This document shows, in pieces, positions 47,472 through 57,108 of a DNA stretch of 64,000 nucleotides. Both the position numbers and the translations under genes were made by a program. A model generated the notes under the pieces. The model was not told where the DNA came from and did no database searches. It saw nothing but the letters and a program-made list of their open reading frames with translations. Position 1 is the stretch's first letter. Every line of letters starts with the position of its first letter. The stretch is from Paraferrimonas haliotis (GTDB taxonomy: Bacteria > Pseudomonadota > Gammaproteobacteria > Enterobacterales > Shewanellaceae). The DNA lies in contig NZ_NRRB01000006.1 of NCBI RefSeq assembly GCF_002282895.1, forward strand, positions 124,001-188,000, in the 5' to 3' direction.

Positions 47472-47903
47472 ATGGATTATTTAAAAGTTACCTTGTTGGT
47501 GATCATTGGCTATTTCGCGGCTGCGCCTGAGGTGCGAGCGGACGCCGACTTCGCATACGAGTGTCGCAAACCCAACCTAACCGCTAATAACGTCTGTTAC
47601 CAATACGTGCGCGGCTTTCTAGAAGGGGCTGTGTTAACCGATTACGCAACCCTTAAAGGGATTGAAGAAAACAAAGGCTTTACGTCGGATTTCAGTAAGC
47701 GTGCTTTTTCGACTCGGGTTGGGCGAAATCACGCCGGTACTCCCTCGACTTATTTTGCTAAGTTTTGCTTGCCTGGCGATCGCGTGAATAGCGAAACCGT
47801 CATTTCAGTTATCAAGAAAATTGTCCGTCGACACTCGAACGCCTCTTTTTCAAAGCAGGTTTATCAGGCAACTCAAGCAACGTATCCTTGCGAGCATCAA
47901 TAG
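47472..47903 (+). CDS. Rap1a/Tai-like small exported protein
   Basis: A 143-residue exported protein. ATG 47472 is preferred because GGAG lies seven bases upstream. After a signal peptide (cleavage near VRA) the pattern C-X6-8-CYQYVRGFLEGA...FCLPGDRVNSETVISVIKKIVRRHS...ATYPC resembles the Rap1a/Tai4 immunity fold: a CxxYxxG helix, then FC.P....... and a C-terminal helix ending in Cys. In T6SS-carrying bacteria such proteins neutralise peptidoglycan amidase effectors. No effector or T6SS gene is nearby, so it may be an orphan immunity protein or serve another purpose. Confidence 0.6.
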   Translation: MDYLKVTLLVIIGYFAAAPEVRADADFAYECRKPNLTANNVCYQYVRGFLEGAVLTDYATLKGIEENKGFTSDFSKRAFSTRVGRNHAGTPSTYFAKFCLPGDRVNSETVISVIKKIVRRHSNASFSKQVYQATQATYPCEHQ

Positions 47904-48017
47904 AGTAGTAACACGAAACACCGCTAAGCTATTTAGACACATGTGATTTTACTGTAAAGTGAGTGTCAATACCCTAATTGAGCGAGCTGTTATTGCAGCG
48001 CGTATTCGAGGATTTTT

Positions 48018-49454
48018 ATGGACAAACCTCAACGAGCTAACGTAGTTAAGGGCCTATTGCTTAGCTTGTGCATAGGTTGCAGTGCTTCTCTTCACGCCAA
48101 ACCCCTTACGTTTGAAGCCTCTTGGCAACAATTACTCAAAAACAGCCCTAAACTGATGGCGGAGCAGCAGCAAGTTAAACGCGCTCAGGCATCTAAAGAA
48201 TCGAGTAACTCATTGAGCTATCCATCTCTTGATATCAGCGGCAGCTACACCCACTTAGAAAAGCCAATTGAGCTGGATTTGCGCGACCTAAATCCACTGG
48301 CTTCCATTGACCCCAACACACTGCCTCCAGGGCTTGGTAACGCCATTGGCGCCATCCCTGGGTCTCTGTTTGTCACGCCATTTACCGAACAAGATGTGTT
48401 TCGAGCCAGCTTAGACGCGTTATGGCCCATTTACACCGGCGGCAAGATTACCGCTGCACAGGGCATTAAAGCGGCACAGGTATCAGAAAAACAGCAACAA
48501 GCAGAACTTACTACACGTGACTTATTCACCCAGCTGGTAGACCGCTATTACGCGGTGTCGGTAACCGAGCAAATGAGCCAAACCCAAGCGCAATTGGTGC
48601 AGTCGCTGAGTTTACACGTCGAGCACGCTCAAAAGCTGGAGCAACAAGGGCAAATTGCTAAGGTGGAACGGCTTAATGCGCAAGTGGCGTTGGACAACGC
48701 TAAGGTGCAAAAACGCAACGCTGAGCGTCAACACGAAATGGCGGAAATAGCCTTGGCCAGTATGCTCAGTGAGCGTCAGCCAACGCCCATATCGCCGCTG
48801 TTTGTTTTGGATACCCAACCCAGTTTAAGTCATCTTAATAAAATCACTGTTAAAGACCATCCCGCCCTAAAACTTTTGCAAGCCAAAGAAACGCAAGCGC
48901 AAGCGCTGATTGATTTAGAGAAGGGCGGCTACTTTCCCACCGTCTTTTTGTATGGGCGTTACACCTTATACGAAGACGACAGCCTATTTGCCAAAATGGA
49001 ACCAGACTGGATGGTGGGCGTAGGAGTTAAAGTTCCGCTACTGGCTCGAGATGGCCACGGTGGCAAGGTAAAAGCTGCCGCGAGTGCGCTATTGCAAGCA
49101 CGGCACACCAAAGCACAAACCAAACAAGATTTGGTGCTGTTGGTGGAGCAAAATTATCGACAACTGCTCCAAGCACGAGAAGAAATTGAAGCGCTTAACA
49201 GCTCCATAGAACTGGCACAAGAGAACTTGCGCTTACGCCAAGTGGCTTTTAGCCAAGGCTTGTCGACATCGGTTGAGCGAGTGGACGCAGAGCTTAAACT
49301 GAACGGCGCTAAAGTTCAGCAACTCGGCGCGCAATATCGCTACGTACAGACTTATGCCAAATTAATGGCCATTAGTGGGCAAATAGACGAGTTTATTGGT
49401 CGAACTCAACAGTTCGCTCAACCCATTCAGGAGGAAGTAAATGCCAGCGAATAA
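48018..49454 (+). CDS. TolC-family outer-membrane efflux protein
   Basis: Outer-membrane channel of a tripartite exporter, 478 residues. It has a signal peptide (cleavage near LHA) and two OEP repeats with long alpha-helical barrel segments (FEASWQQLLKNSPKLMAEQQQVKRAQ... and the matching C-terminal VEQNYRQLLQAREEIEALNSSIELAQENLRLRQVAFSQGL). A predicted periplasmic turn with YTGGKI follows the usual pattern. It overlaps the membrane-fusion gene by 14 bases, so the operon is translationally coupled. Confidence 0.9.
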   Translation: MDKPQRANVVKGLLLSLCIGCSASLHAKPLTFEASWQQLLKNSPKLMAEQQQVKRAQASKESSNSLSYPSLDISGSYTHLEKPIELDLRDLNPLASIDPNTLPPGLGNAIGAIPGSLFVTPFTEQDVFRASLDALWPIYTGGKITAAQGIKAAQVSEKQQQAELTTRDLFTQLVDRYYAVSVTEQMSQTQAQLVQSLSLHVEHAQKLEQQGQIAKVERLNAQVALDNAKVQKRNAERQHEMAEIALASMLSERQPTPISPLFVLDTQPSLSHLNKITVKDHPALKLLQAKETQAQALIDLEKGGYFPTVFLYGRYTLYEDDSLFAKMEPDWMVGVGVKVPLLARDGHGGKVKAAASALLQARHTKAQTKQDLVLLVEQNYRQLLQAREEIEALNSSIELAQENLRLRQVAFSQGLSTSVERVDAELKLNGAKVQQLGAQYRYVQTYAKLMAISGQIDEFIGRTQQFAQPIQEEVNASE

Positions 49455-50412
49455 AGTGGTAGCCGGCGTTGCCGCAATCGTGGTGATTGGTGCTTTAGGT
49501 TGGGGCTTATTGAAAGCGTTTGAACCACAAGTTCAGCCCTTGCAAGGGCAAATTGAAGCCCGTGAATACAACATTTCTTCCAAGGTGCCCGGGCGGGTTG
49601 AACAAGTCATGGTGCGCAAAGGCGACAGCGTTGTAGCAGATGACCTATTGTTCTCCATTGACAGCCCAGAGTTAAGAGCAAAACTGCAGCAAGCCCAAGG
49701 GGGGCGAGATGCAGCAAAAGCCATGTTAGCCGAGGCCGACAAAGGCGCTCGCCAGCAAGAAATTAACGCCTCGAAAGAGCAATGGCTTAAAGCAAAAGCC
49801 GGCGCAGAGCTGGCTAATACCACTTATCAACGGGTGCAAAACTTGTTTGATGAAGGCGTGGTGGCGCGACAAAAACGCGATGAAGCCTACACCCAATGGC
49901 AAGCCGCTCAGTATACCGAGCAAGCCGCTTATTCCATGTATGAAATGGCGCAAGAAGGCGCTCGTGAGGAAACCAAAGCGGCAGCAGCGGGTAATGCGTT
50001 GATGGCGGAAGGTGCGTTAAAGGAAGTCAGTTCCATTCTTAGTGACAGCCAAATGCGCTCCCCCATAGCTGGAGAGATAACGGACGTGTTGTTGCAACCG
50101 GGTGAACTTGTGCCGCAAGGCTTTCCGGTGGTGAGCCTTGTGGACATGCAAGACGCTTGGGCCATTTTTCAGATCCGAGAAGATAAGCTGTCAGAGTTTA
50201 CCAAAGGGACAAGTTTCAAACTGTATATTCCTGCGCTAAAGCGGGAAGCGGACTTTGTAGTGAACCACATCAGTGTGATGGGCGACTTTGCTACTTGGCG
50301 CTCCACGGAAACCGGCAATGACTTTGACATGCGCACCTTTTCGGTGGAAATGCGACCCACTGCTGCCGTTGCTGACTTAAGAGTTGGCATGTCGGTGTTG
50401 TTAACGCCATAA
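49441..50412 (+). CDS. HlyD-type membrane fusion protein
   Basis: Periplasmic adaptor of the tripartite exporter, 323 residues. An N-terminal membrane anchor (VAGVAAIVVIGALGWGLL) is followed by a biotinyl-lipoyl half (GQIEAREYNISSKVPGRVEQVMVRKGDSV), a helical hairpin (about 85-185), and the second lipoyl and beta-barrel parts (MRSPIAGEITDVLLQPGELV). An AGGAGG ribosome binding site precedes the ATG, which lies inside the end of the TolC-like gene. Confidence 0.9.
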   Translation: MPANKVVAGVAAIVVIGALGWGLLKAFEPQVQPLQGQIEAREYNISSKVPGRVEQVMVRKGDSVVADDLLFSIDSPELRAKLQQAQGGRDAAKAMLAEADKGARQQEINASKEQWLKAKAGAELANTTYQRVQNLFDEGVVARQKRDEAYTQWQAAQYTEQAAYSMYEMAQEGAREETKAAAAGNALMAEGALKEVSSILSDSQMRSPIAGEITDVLLQPGELVPQGFPVVSLVDMQDAWAIFQIREDKLSEFTKGTSFKLYIPALKREADFVVNHISVMGDFATWRSTETGNDFDMRTFSVEMRPTAAVADLRVGMSVLLTP

Positions 50413-50436
50413 GCACGCGGCATTAGGTGTAACACC

Positions 50437-51573
50437 ATGTTGAGTGGATTGATAAAACGAGAATGGCAACGATTTCGCGCCGATCCTTGGATGTTAGCCC
50501 TGCTAAGCTACATTCCGGTGATATCGGTGCTGATGTTGTGGTGGTTGTTCAGTGCAGCCACTCCCCGCCATCTTCCCATTGCCGTTATTGATCATGACCA
50601 AAGCCACATCAGTCGTTTGCTCACCCGTAATCTGGTTGCGAATCCAGTAACCGTGCCACAAGCCTTTAGCGATATCACGCAAGCCAAATTAGCCATGAGT
50701 GAAGGCAAGGTATACGCGCTGGTGATATACCCTGACAACATGCGTAAAGACTTGCTCACCGGTAAAAGCCCCATTATTGATGTTCGTTACAACAGCCAAT
50801 TTTTGCTGGTGGGTAAGCTGTTGTCGAGTCAAATTCAAGCCACATTAGCTGACGGACTAAAGCAAGTGTCCATGGCGCGGCAATTGCTACAAGGCATCCC
50901 TAAAGCTCAGGCACACATTAACGTTAGCCCCATTCATCATCAAGTGACGGCGCTGTATAACCGCAATAACGACTACGATCGCTTTTTGTTGCCGGGTATC
51001 ACGGTGGCGCTTGCGCAAATTATTGCCATGCTGATTTTTGCGAATGGCTTAACTTCCGAGCTTAGGCATAACACCATGAAACAGTGGCTAGAGCATGGGT
51101 TGGCACGGGCGTTGTGGGCTAAAACCCTGTTCTACGTGCCACTGCTCACTCTTCAATTTAGTGCCACCATGATGCTGGTTTACGCCTTGCTTGGCGAAAG
51201 CGTGGTGGGCTCTATGATAGCGTTGTTGCCGCTGCAATTGATGATGATCATCGCCATTTGGCTGATTGTGCTGGCCATTTTTTGGTTGTTGCAAGAAAGC
51301 GCTCGGGTGGTGAGTTTTGGGGCGGCCTTGTTCGCGCCGGCATTCCCTTACCTTGGGGTCACGTTCCCGGTTCACGACATGCCGTTAGCGGCACAGCTTT
51401 GGCGCTTACTAATGCCATCGAGCCACTACATTGATAGTCATTTAGGCTTGCTGGTGTATCAACAACACTATGGGGCAATTATTAGTGACATGAGCTCTTA
51501 TTGGGTGTTTGCTCTGTTCGCGGTCATCGCCATTTTGGTGAGCCGCAAGAAAGCAGCGCAGGTGATGCAATGA
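50437..51573 (+). CDS. ABC-2-type transporter permease (first)
   Basis: Inner-membrane protein of 378 residues with the ABC2_membrane_3 layout: one N-terminal segment (ALLSYIPVISVLMLWWLF), a periplasmic domain of about 150 residues (LPIAVIDHDQSHISR..., YSLVIYP-type strand), and five C-terminal segments. Such subunits (YhhJ, YbhS/YbhR types) normally pair with an ATP-binding protein. The ATG of the next permease overlaps its TGA. Confidence 0.88.
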   Translation: MLSGLIKREWQRFRADPWMLALLSYIPVISVLMLWWLFSAATPRHLPIAVIDHDQSHISRLLTRNLVANPVTVPQAFSDITQAKLAMSEGKVYALVIYPDNMRKDLLTGKSPIIDVRYNSQFLLVGKLLSSQIQATLADGLKQVSMARQLLQGIPKAQAHINVSPIHHQVTALYNRNNDYDRFLLPGITVALAQIIAMLIFANGLTSELRHNTMKQWLEHGLARALWAKTLFYVPLLTLQFSATMMLVYALLGESVVGSMIALLPLQLMMIIAIWLIVLAIFWLLQESARVVSFGAALFAPAFPYLGVTFPVHDMPLAAQLWRLLMPSSHYIDSHLGLLVYQQHYGAIISDMSSYWVFALFAVIAILVSRKKAAQVMQ

Positions 51574-52706
51574 GTTATTGGCAATTATACCGGCAAGAGC
51601 TTCAAGCAATATTGGCGGACAAAGCCATATTGGTGACCCTGTTTGGCGGCATCGTTTTTTATGCCTTTATGTACCCTTTGCCTTATTTGCACGAAGTGGC
51701 CACCGAGCAAGCAGTGGTAGTGGTGGATAACGACAGCAGCAGTGCCAGCCGACAAATCATTCGTCACGCCGATGCCTCGCCTAAAGTCGAAATCGTAGGC
51801 CAAGCAGCCAGTTTAAGTGAGGCAGAGCAATGGATAGCGGATGGCCGTGCCCATGGTGTGATGGTGATCCCGGAAGGATTTCGCCGAAACTTGTTATTGG
51901 CTCACGGCAGTACCTTGGCCTATGGCGGCGATGCCAATTTCTTCTTGGTCTATTCGGCCATTGCCGAAGGGCTCATTACAGTGGACTTAGATTCCGCCAA
52001 GCGTTTGCAGGTATTAGGCATGCTGGCTCGCGGCGAAAACCCGAAAAAGGCAGAACTTACGGTTAATGCGATTAAGCTTAATAGTGTGCCTGCGTTTAAC
52101 CCCAGCTTAGGTTATATGTCGTACATCGTGCCGGCGGTGATGGTGTTGGTGTTGCACCAAACCCTGTTGATTGGCTCTGGCATTTTAGGGGCAGGGCAGT
52201 GGCGTCACGCAGGCTATTGGCAAACCCAAAAACCGTTGACCTTGGTGTTGAGTCGGGTCATGGCCTTTTTCACCTTATACCTTATTTTCGCCAGTTTTTA
52301 TCTGGGTTACTGCCATTATCATTATCGGCTTACGGTTCAAGGGCATTTGCATGAAGTCATGTTAATGATGCTGCCGTTTTTACTGGCCAGTTCGGCCTTT
52401 GGTATTGCCGTTAGTTGCTTGTATTTGCGCCGGGATATGCCCACCCAAATTGTGCTGCTGATATCCATGCCCATTTTGTTTGCCAGTGGACTTATTTGGC
52501 CCCTTGAATTGATTCCCCAAGCCATTGTTTGGCTCAGTCAGTTAATTCCCGCAACTCCAGGTATTGTGGGCATGGTCAAGCTTAATCAAATGGCAGCGCC
52601 TTGGCACAGTGTGTTTTATGAGTGGCTGCAATTGTGGCTGTTGTTTGGGGTTTACCTCTTGATAGCGGTTAAAGGGGTTTCCTATCGGCAAAAGCAATTT
52701 AGTTAA
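51570..52706 (+). CDS. ABC-2-type transporter permease (second)
   Basis: Second permease, 378 residues, same layout: one segment (ILVTLFGGIVFYAFMYPLPYL), a periplasmic domain (VVVDNDSSSASRQIIRHADASP, ...HGVMVIPEGFRRNL), then five segments. The start at ATG 51570 overlaps the previous stop (ATGA) and matches the family N-terminus; longer versions of the frame read through the first permease and are rejected. With the TolC, HlyD and first permease genes it makes a four-gene operon in which no ATPase is encoded; DbpA follows. Confidence 0.88.
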   Translation: MSYWQLYRQELQAILADKAILVTLFGGIVFYAFMYPLPYLHEVATEQAVVVVDNDSSSASRQIIRHADASPKVEIVGQAASLSEAEQWIADGRAHGVMVIPEGFRRNLLLAHGSTLAYGGDANFFLVYSAIAEGLITVDLDSAKRLQVLGMLARGENPKKAELTVNAIKLNSVPAFNPSLGYMSYIVPAVMVLVLHQTLLIGSGILGAGQWRHAGYWQTQKPLTLVLSRVMAFFTLYLIFASFYLGYCHYHYRLTVQGHLHEVMLMMLPFLLASSAFGIAVSCLYLRRDMPTQIVLLISMPILFASGLIWPLELIPQAIVWLSQLIPATPGIVGMVKLNQMAAPWHSVFYEWLQLWLLFGVYLLIAVKGVSYRQKQFS

Positions 52707-52777
52707 CACTAAGTTACCCAGTTAACAGTCTGCGTCTGGCTTTTCTGCTAAACTAGCGGCCAATTGTATACTTTTGG

Positions 52778-54172
52778 ATGATGACTGTGTCTGCCACCGC
52801 TTTTTCTCGACTAACCCTAAAACCGCAACTGCTTGCCAATCTAGACTCATTGGGCTTTGCAGAAATGACTCCCATTCAAGCATTAAGCTTACCGGAGATA
52901 GTGGCGGGCAAAGACGTCATTGCTCAGGGGAAAACCGGCTCAGGCAAGACCGCGGCTTTTGGTTTAGGTTTACTGCAAAACCTTGAGCCTAAGCGATTTT
53001 GCATTCAAGGCTTGGTGCTTTGCCCAACCCGAGAACTGGCGGATCAAGTGGCGAAACAACTGCGCTTGCTAGCTCGTGCCATTCCCAACGTTAAAATTCT
53101 AACCCTGTGCGGTGGCGTCCCCTTTGCGCCACAACGGGCTTCGTTAGAGCACGGCGCGCACATAGTGGTGGGCACGCCAGGGCGCATTGAAGATCATATT
53201 GGTAAAGGTACGCTGCATTTTCGCTATTTAAACACCTTAGTGCTGGATGAAGCGGATAGAATGCTTGAAATGGGCTTTGAAGACGCGTTAACCACCATTA
53301 TCGATAACACCCCACCACAGCGCCAAAGTTTGCTGTTTAGCGCTACGTTTCCAGCGCAAATTAACCAAATGGCTAAGCACATTATGCGCTCACCGGTAAC
53401 CGTTAAGGCGCCGTCTCAGCACGAATCCAACACCATTGAGCAGCGTTTCTATCAGCTGGCGGACAAATCGGAGCGCTTAGATGCGCTGCAGCGCGTGTTG
53501 TTAGCGCATTCGGTGGAGTCGAGTGTGGTGTTTTGCACCACCAAAGTCGAGACGCAAGAGGTTGCGGATAGCTTAGCTCAAGCAGGTTTTAGCGCCATGG
53601 CGTTGCACGGCGATTTGGACCAGCGCATGCGCGACCAAACCTTAGTGCGTTTTGCTAATAAAAGCGTCAACATTTTAGTGGCAACCGATGTAGCTGCCCG
53701 CGGCTTGGACATTGACCAAGTTGAGCTGGTGGTGAATTACCACGTCACTCGGGATCCCGAGGTGCATGTGCATCGAATTGGTCGCACTGGGCGCGCAGGC
53801 GCTCAAGGGTTGGCTGTAACCTTAGTGGCGGATAACGAAGCGGGTAAGCTCATACGCTTAGAAGATTATCTCGGTCGAACTTTGCCAACTCAAGCCTTGC
53901 CAAACCTCTCAAGCGAACAAAGCCAAGCGCGTAAGGCGCAATGGGTGTGCTTGCAAATTGATGCGGGTAAAAAGCAGAAGCTGCGTCCCGGTGACATTTT
54001 AGGTGCGCTTACCGCCAGCAAACAGATAGCAGGTAATGAGGTGGGTAAAATTCAGGTGTTTGATTTTACTGCCTATGTAGCGGTTAAACGACAACGTGGC
54101 AACGTGGCGCTTAATCTGCTTAATAAACAAAAGATGAAAGGGCGCAGCTTTAAGGCGCGTCGTCTCAGTTAA
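52778..54172 (+). CDS. dbpA: ATP-dependent RNA helicase DbpA
   Basis: DEAD-box helicase that binds hairpin 92 of 23S rRNA and acts in 50S assembly. Core motifs: FAEMTPIQ, Walker A GKTGSGKTAAF, PTRELADQ, TPGRIEDH, LDEADRMLEMGF, SAT, RGLDI and HRIGRTGRAG. The C-terminal 75 residues are the DbpA rRNA-recognition domain (KLRPGDILGALT....VGKIQVFDFTAYVAVKR....ALNLLNKQKMKGRSFKARRL), which distinguishes it from other DEAD helicases. 464 residues. Two adjacent ATGs (52778, 52781) are possible starts. It converges with the esterase gene 8 bases away. Confidence 0.95.
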   Translation: MMTVSATAFSRLTLKPQLLANLDSLGFAEMTPIQALSLPEIVAGKDVIAQGKTGSGKTAAFGLGLLQNLEPKRFCIQGLVLCPTRELADQVAKQLRLLARAIPNVKILTLCGGVPFAPQRASLEHGAHIVVGTPGRIEDHIGKGTLHFRYLNTLVLDEADRMLEMGFEDALTTIIDNTPPQRQSLLFSATFPAQINQMAKHIMRSPVTVKAPSQHESNTIEQRFYQLADKSERLDALQRVLLAHSVESSVVFCTTKVETQEVADSLAQAGFSAMALHGDLDQRMRDQTLVRFANKSVNILVATDVAARGLDIDQVELVVNYHVTRDPEVHVHRIGRTGRAGAQGLAVTLVADNEAGKLIRLEDYLGRTLPTQALPNLSSEQSQARKAQWVCLQIDAGKKQKLRPGDILGALTASKQIAGNEVGKIQVFDFTAYVAVKRQRGNVALNLLNKQKMKGRSFKARRLS

Positions 54173-54179
54173 GTTTCAA

Positions 54180-54989
54180 TTACAGCGCCTGATATTTACG
54201 CTCAATGACGTCGAAGAATCGAAACGATTTTTCGACGTTTTTATGCCAGTAAGGCCATTCATGGCCACCACTTAACTGCTCGAATTCATGGTCGACGCCT
54301 GCTTGAGTCAATATTTGATGAAGTTCGATGTTAGCGAGCAATAATGGATCGTCTGCACCACAGTCAAACCGTAGCGGCGGAATGTTTCCTTTTACGGCCC
54401 AGTATTGTGGTAAATGTTCGGCTTTTTCTAATTGTGGATAGCAGTGCAATGGGTAGTCGACAAACTGCGACAGTTGACTTGGGTTAGTGATGGACGAGTG
54501 GGCGCTTATGCCGCTAAAACGCTGGCTAAACTGACAACCTAATAACAAGGCACCAAAGCCTCCCATAGACAAGCCACTGATGTACCAGCGACTGCGTTCA
54601 CTTACCGCAGTCACACTTTGTTGCACGGCCGCAAAAACGTCTTCCATGATCCATTGCTGGTAGTTGCCTGCCTCGGCCAAATCCAAATAGGCAGAGCCAT
54701 CCATATAACCACCGTCGCTGGGCATGACCAACACAAACTCCTGCAACCCCTGCTGGCGAAGTCGTTCATAAACCTGATGAACACCGCCCATTTGCATCCA
54801 CACCCAGTGATTGCCGTATACACCATGAAGCAAGACGACTACGGCCAGGTTTTTAGCTTGGCTTTGAGCGTTATAAACCGTGATATCATGACGTCGCGTT
54901 AGATGGCTGGAATGCACCGTAATCGTTTGAGTGTTTGCGGGTGAATAATCTGGGTTTGAAACCTCTAGGCGCAAAATACTCATAAGCAC
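54180..54989 (-). CDS. Alpha/beta-hydrolase esterase (esterase D/FrmB-like)
   Basis: A 269-residue cytoplasmic serine hydrolase with the esterase-D layout: oxyanion region VVVLLHGVYGNHWVW, nucleophile elbow GLSMGGFG, an Asp in RFDCGADDPLL and a catalytic His in SGGHEWPYW. S-formylglutathione hydrolases belong to this family and typically accompany class III alcohol dehydrogenases, which matches the gene upstream; the sequence itself does not prove that substrate. Its start overlaps the end of the dehydrogenase gene by 10 bases. Confidence 0.82.
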   Translation of the reverse strand: MLMSILRLEVSNPDYSPANTQTITVHSSHLTRRHDITVYNAQSQAKNLAVVVLLHGVYGNHWVWMQMGGVHQVYERLRQQGLQEFVLVMPSDGGYMDGSAYLDLAEAGNYQQWIMEDVFAAVQQSVTAVSERSRWYISGLSMGGFGALLLGCQFSQRFSGISAHSSITNPSQLSQFVDYPLHCYPQLEKAEHLPQYWAVKGNIPPLRFDCGADDPLLLANIELHQILTQAGVDHEFEQLSGGHEWPYWHKNVEKSFRFFDVIERKYQAL

Positions 54990-56104
54990 TCCTCGTTGCT
55001 GATTTGCAGCACGCCTTTGGCAATCCGGCCATTTAGCATGTCGTCAAACCCTTGGGCAAGATTGTCAAATTGATAGCGTTTGCTTACTAACTCATTAATT
55101 TTTAGTTCGCCTTGGCTGTATAAGTCGAGAATTCGATTAAAATCTCGCTGCGGGTTACACATGCCGTACAGTGGATTGATGTAGATTTTGTCCCATTCGA
55201 ACAGCTCGCAATCAAAGTCTATGCGCTGCTCAATGCCGCTGACCTGCACCGCAGTACCGGCATTTCGCACTAACGCCAGCGGTGCAGAACCCAATTCAGG
55301 TATGGCGGTACATTCGAAAGCAAAGTCGGCACCTCGGCCATTGGTGAGGGCTTTAACTTGTTTGCGTAAGTTAACTAACTCTTTATCATTAGGATCTGAT
55401 AACAGGGTATGAGTTGCACCAAATGAGCGTGCTTGTTGTAGCCTCTCCTCACTAATATCGATGGCAATGATGCTGGCTGCTTGGCAGTTTTTAGCGCCTT
55501 GAATTGCGTTCAGGCCTACGCCGCCGCAACCAATCACGGCAACGCTGCTGTTGGCACTGACCTTAGCAGCATTAACGGCGGAGCCCCAACCCGTCATAAC
55601 GCCACAGCCGATAATAGCCGCGCCGGAGTAATCCAGTGGCTGTTCAAATTTGACCGCGGCGGCACGCTTAACCACTGTGTATTCGCTAAAGGTGCCTAGG
55701 TGAAATGAACGCTCAATTGCCTCGCCATCGCAGGTGCTGCTTTGAGGGTGGGCGTGACCTTTTAACTCACATCCACACACGGGAGAATTATTTTCGCAAA
55801 TGTGTAAGTTTCCGGATTGGCATTGCATGCAATGTCCGCAAGGAATGGCCCAGTTAAGTATGACTTTGTCGCCAATAACTAAATCGGTTACTTGATCGCC
55901 AACGGCGTCAACAATACCTGCGCCCTCGTGTCCAACAATAAACCGTTTGTTCCATGTATTGATTGAATCCCAATCGGTATGGCACAGGCCAGCGGCCATA
56001 ATTTTTATTCGAACTTCGTCGGCTTTAGGCATACCCACCTTAATGGTGGACAGTTCAAAGTGTCCTTTGCCATCACTTATAATGGCTTTCGAAAGTTTTT
56101 CCAT
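54980..56104 (-). CDS. Zinc-dependent alcohol dehydrogenase, class III-like
   Basis: MDR-family NAD(P)-dependent dehydrogenase of 374 residues. The catalytic zinc site has Cys in GLCHTDW, His-Glu in GHEGAGIV and Cys in IGCGVMTGWG. Four structural-zinc Cys lie in CGHCMQCQSGNLHIC. The Rossmann motif is VIGCGGVGLNAIQGAK. The loop GTFSEYTVV and overall layout resemble class III/glutathione-dependent formaldehyde dehydrogenases. It forms an operon with the esterase gene and diverges from the AraC regulator; the 150-base intergenic region holds the promoters. Confidence 0.88.
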   Translation of the reverse strand: MEKLSKAIISDGKGHFELSTIKVGMPKADEVRIKIMAAGLCHTDWDSINTWNKRFIVGHEGAGIVDAVGDQVTDLVIGDKVILNWAIPCGHCMQCQSGNLHICENNSPVCGCELKGHAHPQSSTCDGEAIERSFHLGTFSEYTVVKRAAAVKFEQPLDYSGAAIIGCGVMTGWGSAVNAAKVSANSSVAVIGCGGVGLNAIQGAKNCQAASIIAIDISEERLQQARSFGATHTLLSDPNDKELVNLRKQVKALTNGRGADFAFECTAIPELGSAPLALVRNAGTAVQVSGIEQRIDFDCELFEWDKIYINPLYGMCNPQRDFNRILDLYSQGELKINELVSKRYQFDNLAQGFDDMLNGRIAKGVLQISNEECL

Positions 56105-56256
56105 GACGCATTCTTATGATTATTGTTATGAACCATTTGACCATAGCAAGGTTGTTAGTTCTGTCGTTTTCGTATTGATAAATATCAAATATTTATTGCA
56201 ATTGTGACTTAGGTTGGCGAATTTATAAGACTAATATCAAATAGCGGATAACATTT

Positions 56257-57108
56257 ATGGCAAAGCAACAAGTATACTGCGAGCCATTTTGCATCGAAGA
56301 AAGCCACCAATTTGAAATTCATCACGTCGATTACGGTGAGAACGACCCCTACACCTGTTTTATGCACTTTCATGAAGTGCATGAGATCATTATTTTTGAA
56401 GAAATTGATGGGCACTATTTTTTCAGTCAAGGTGAGTCGCAACTGTCTAACCACGATGTGGTGTTTACGCCAGCGCTTGAAACTCATAATTTTTCGTTAA
56501 CGCGAGCCCAAAAATCTTGGTACATCATACAATTTCTTCCCAGCGTGTTAGATGAGCCACAATTTGCCAGTATTCGAAATCAGTTTGAACATGGGGTGCA
56601 TTGGCGTTTGCCTCGTCAAAAGATGAACCAACTATTGCAACAAACGCGTTGGTTGTATGGGGCTTATCAAGAGGAACCCACGGGGATCATTGGGAAAAGT
56701 TTACTGCAGCTGCTATTGATGTGGTTGGCACAATACGCGCAACCGGTAACCACGGTTGCTCAGCCAATTCGCTACAGTTTAGGTTACGAAAAGCTCGCTC
56801 CGGTGGTCGATAAATTTCGTCACCGGGCCTGTGTTGAGCTGTCGTTAGTAGAAGCCGCCGCATTGTGCCATTTGTCACCATCGCACTTCTCACGCCAATT
56901 TAAAAAAGTATTCCGTTGTAACTACTCCCAGTACCAACTGCGGCACAAGCTTTACAGCGCAGCGCGATTATTAAGCCAATCCTCTAAGTCGATCACGGAT
57001 ATCAGTTACGAGTTGGGTTTTTCCAGTCCGTCTCATTTTATCGCACAATTTAAGCGGCAGTTTGCACAAACTCCGCGTGCTTTTAGAAGTCATTCGCGCG
57101 AACAATAG
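56257..57108 (+). CDS. AraC-family transcriptional regulator
   Basis: Regulator of 283 residues: an N-terminal cupin-like effector domain (HFHEVHEIIIFEEIDGHYFFSQGE, FTPALETHNF) and a C-terminal pair of HTH motifs (VEAAALCHLSPSHFSRQFKKVFRCNYSQYQLRHKL and ITDISYELGFSSPSHFIAQFKRQFAQTPRAFR). It is divergent from the dehydrogenase-esterase operon and 100 bases upstream of the PhyH gene, so it likely controls both. Effector unknown; the cupin domain suggests a sugar or small hydroxylated molecule. Confidence 0.92.
   Translation: MAKQQVYCEPFCIEESHQFEIHHVDYGENDPYTCFMHFHEVHEIIIFEEIDGHYFFSQGESQLSNHDVVFTPALETHNFSLTRAQKSWYIIQFLPSVLDEPQFASIRNQFEHGVHWRLPRQKMNQLLQQTRWLYGAYQEEPTGIIGKSLLQLLLMWLAQYAQPVTTVAQPIRYSLGYEKLAPVVDKFRHRACVELSLVEAAALCHLSPSHFSRQFKKVFRCNYSQYQLRHKLYSAARLLSQSSKSITDISYELGFSSPSHFIAQFKRQFAQTPRAFRSHSREQ

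Noticed and set aside
51501-51569. Longer N-terminus for the second ABC-2 permease
   Set aside because: It reads the first permease gene in another frame; the ATGA overlap at 51570 is the natural start.
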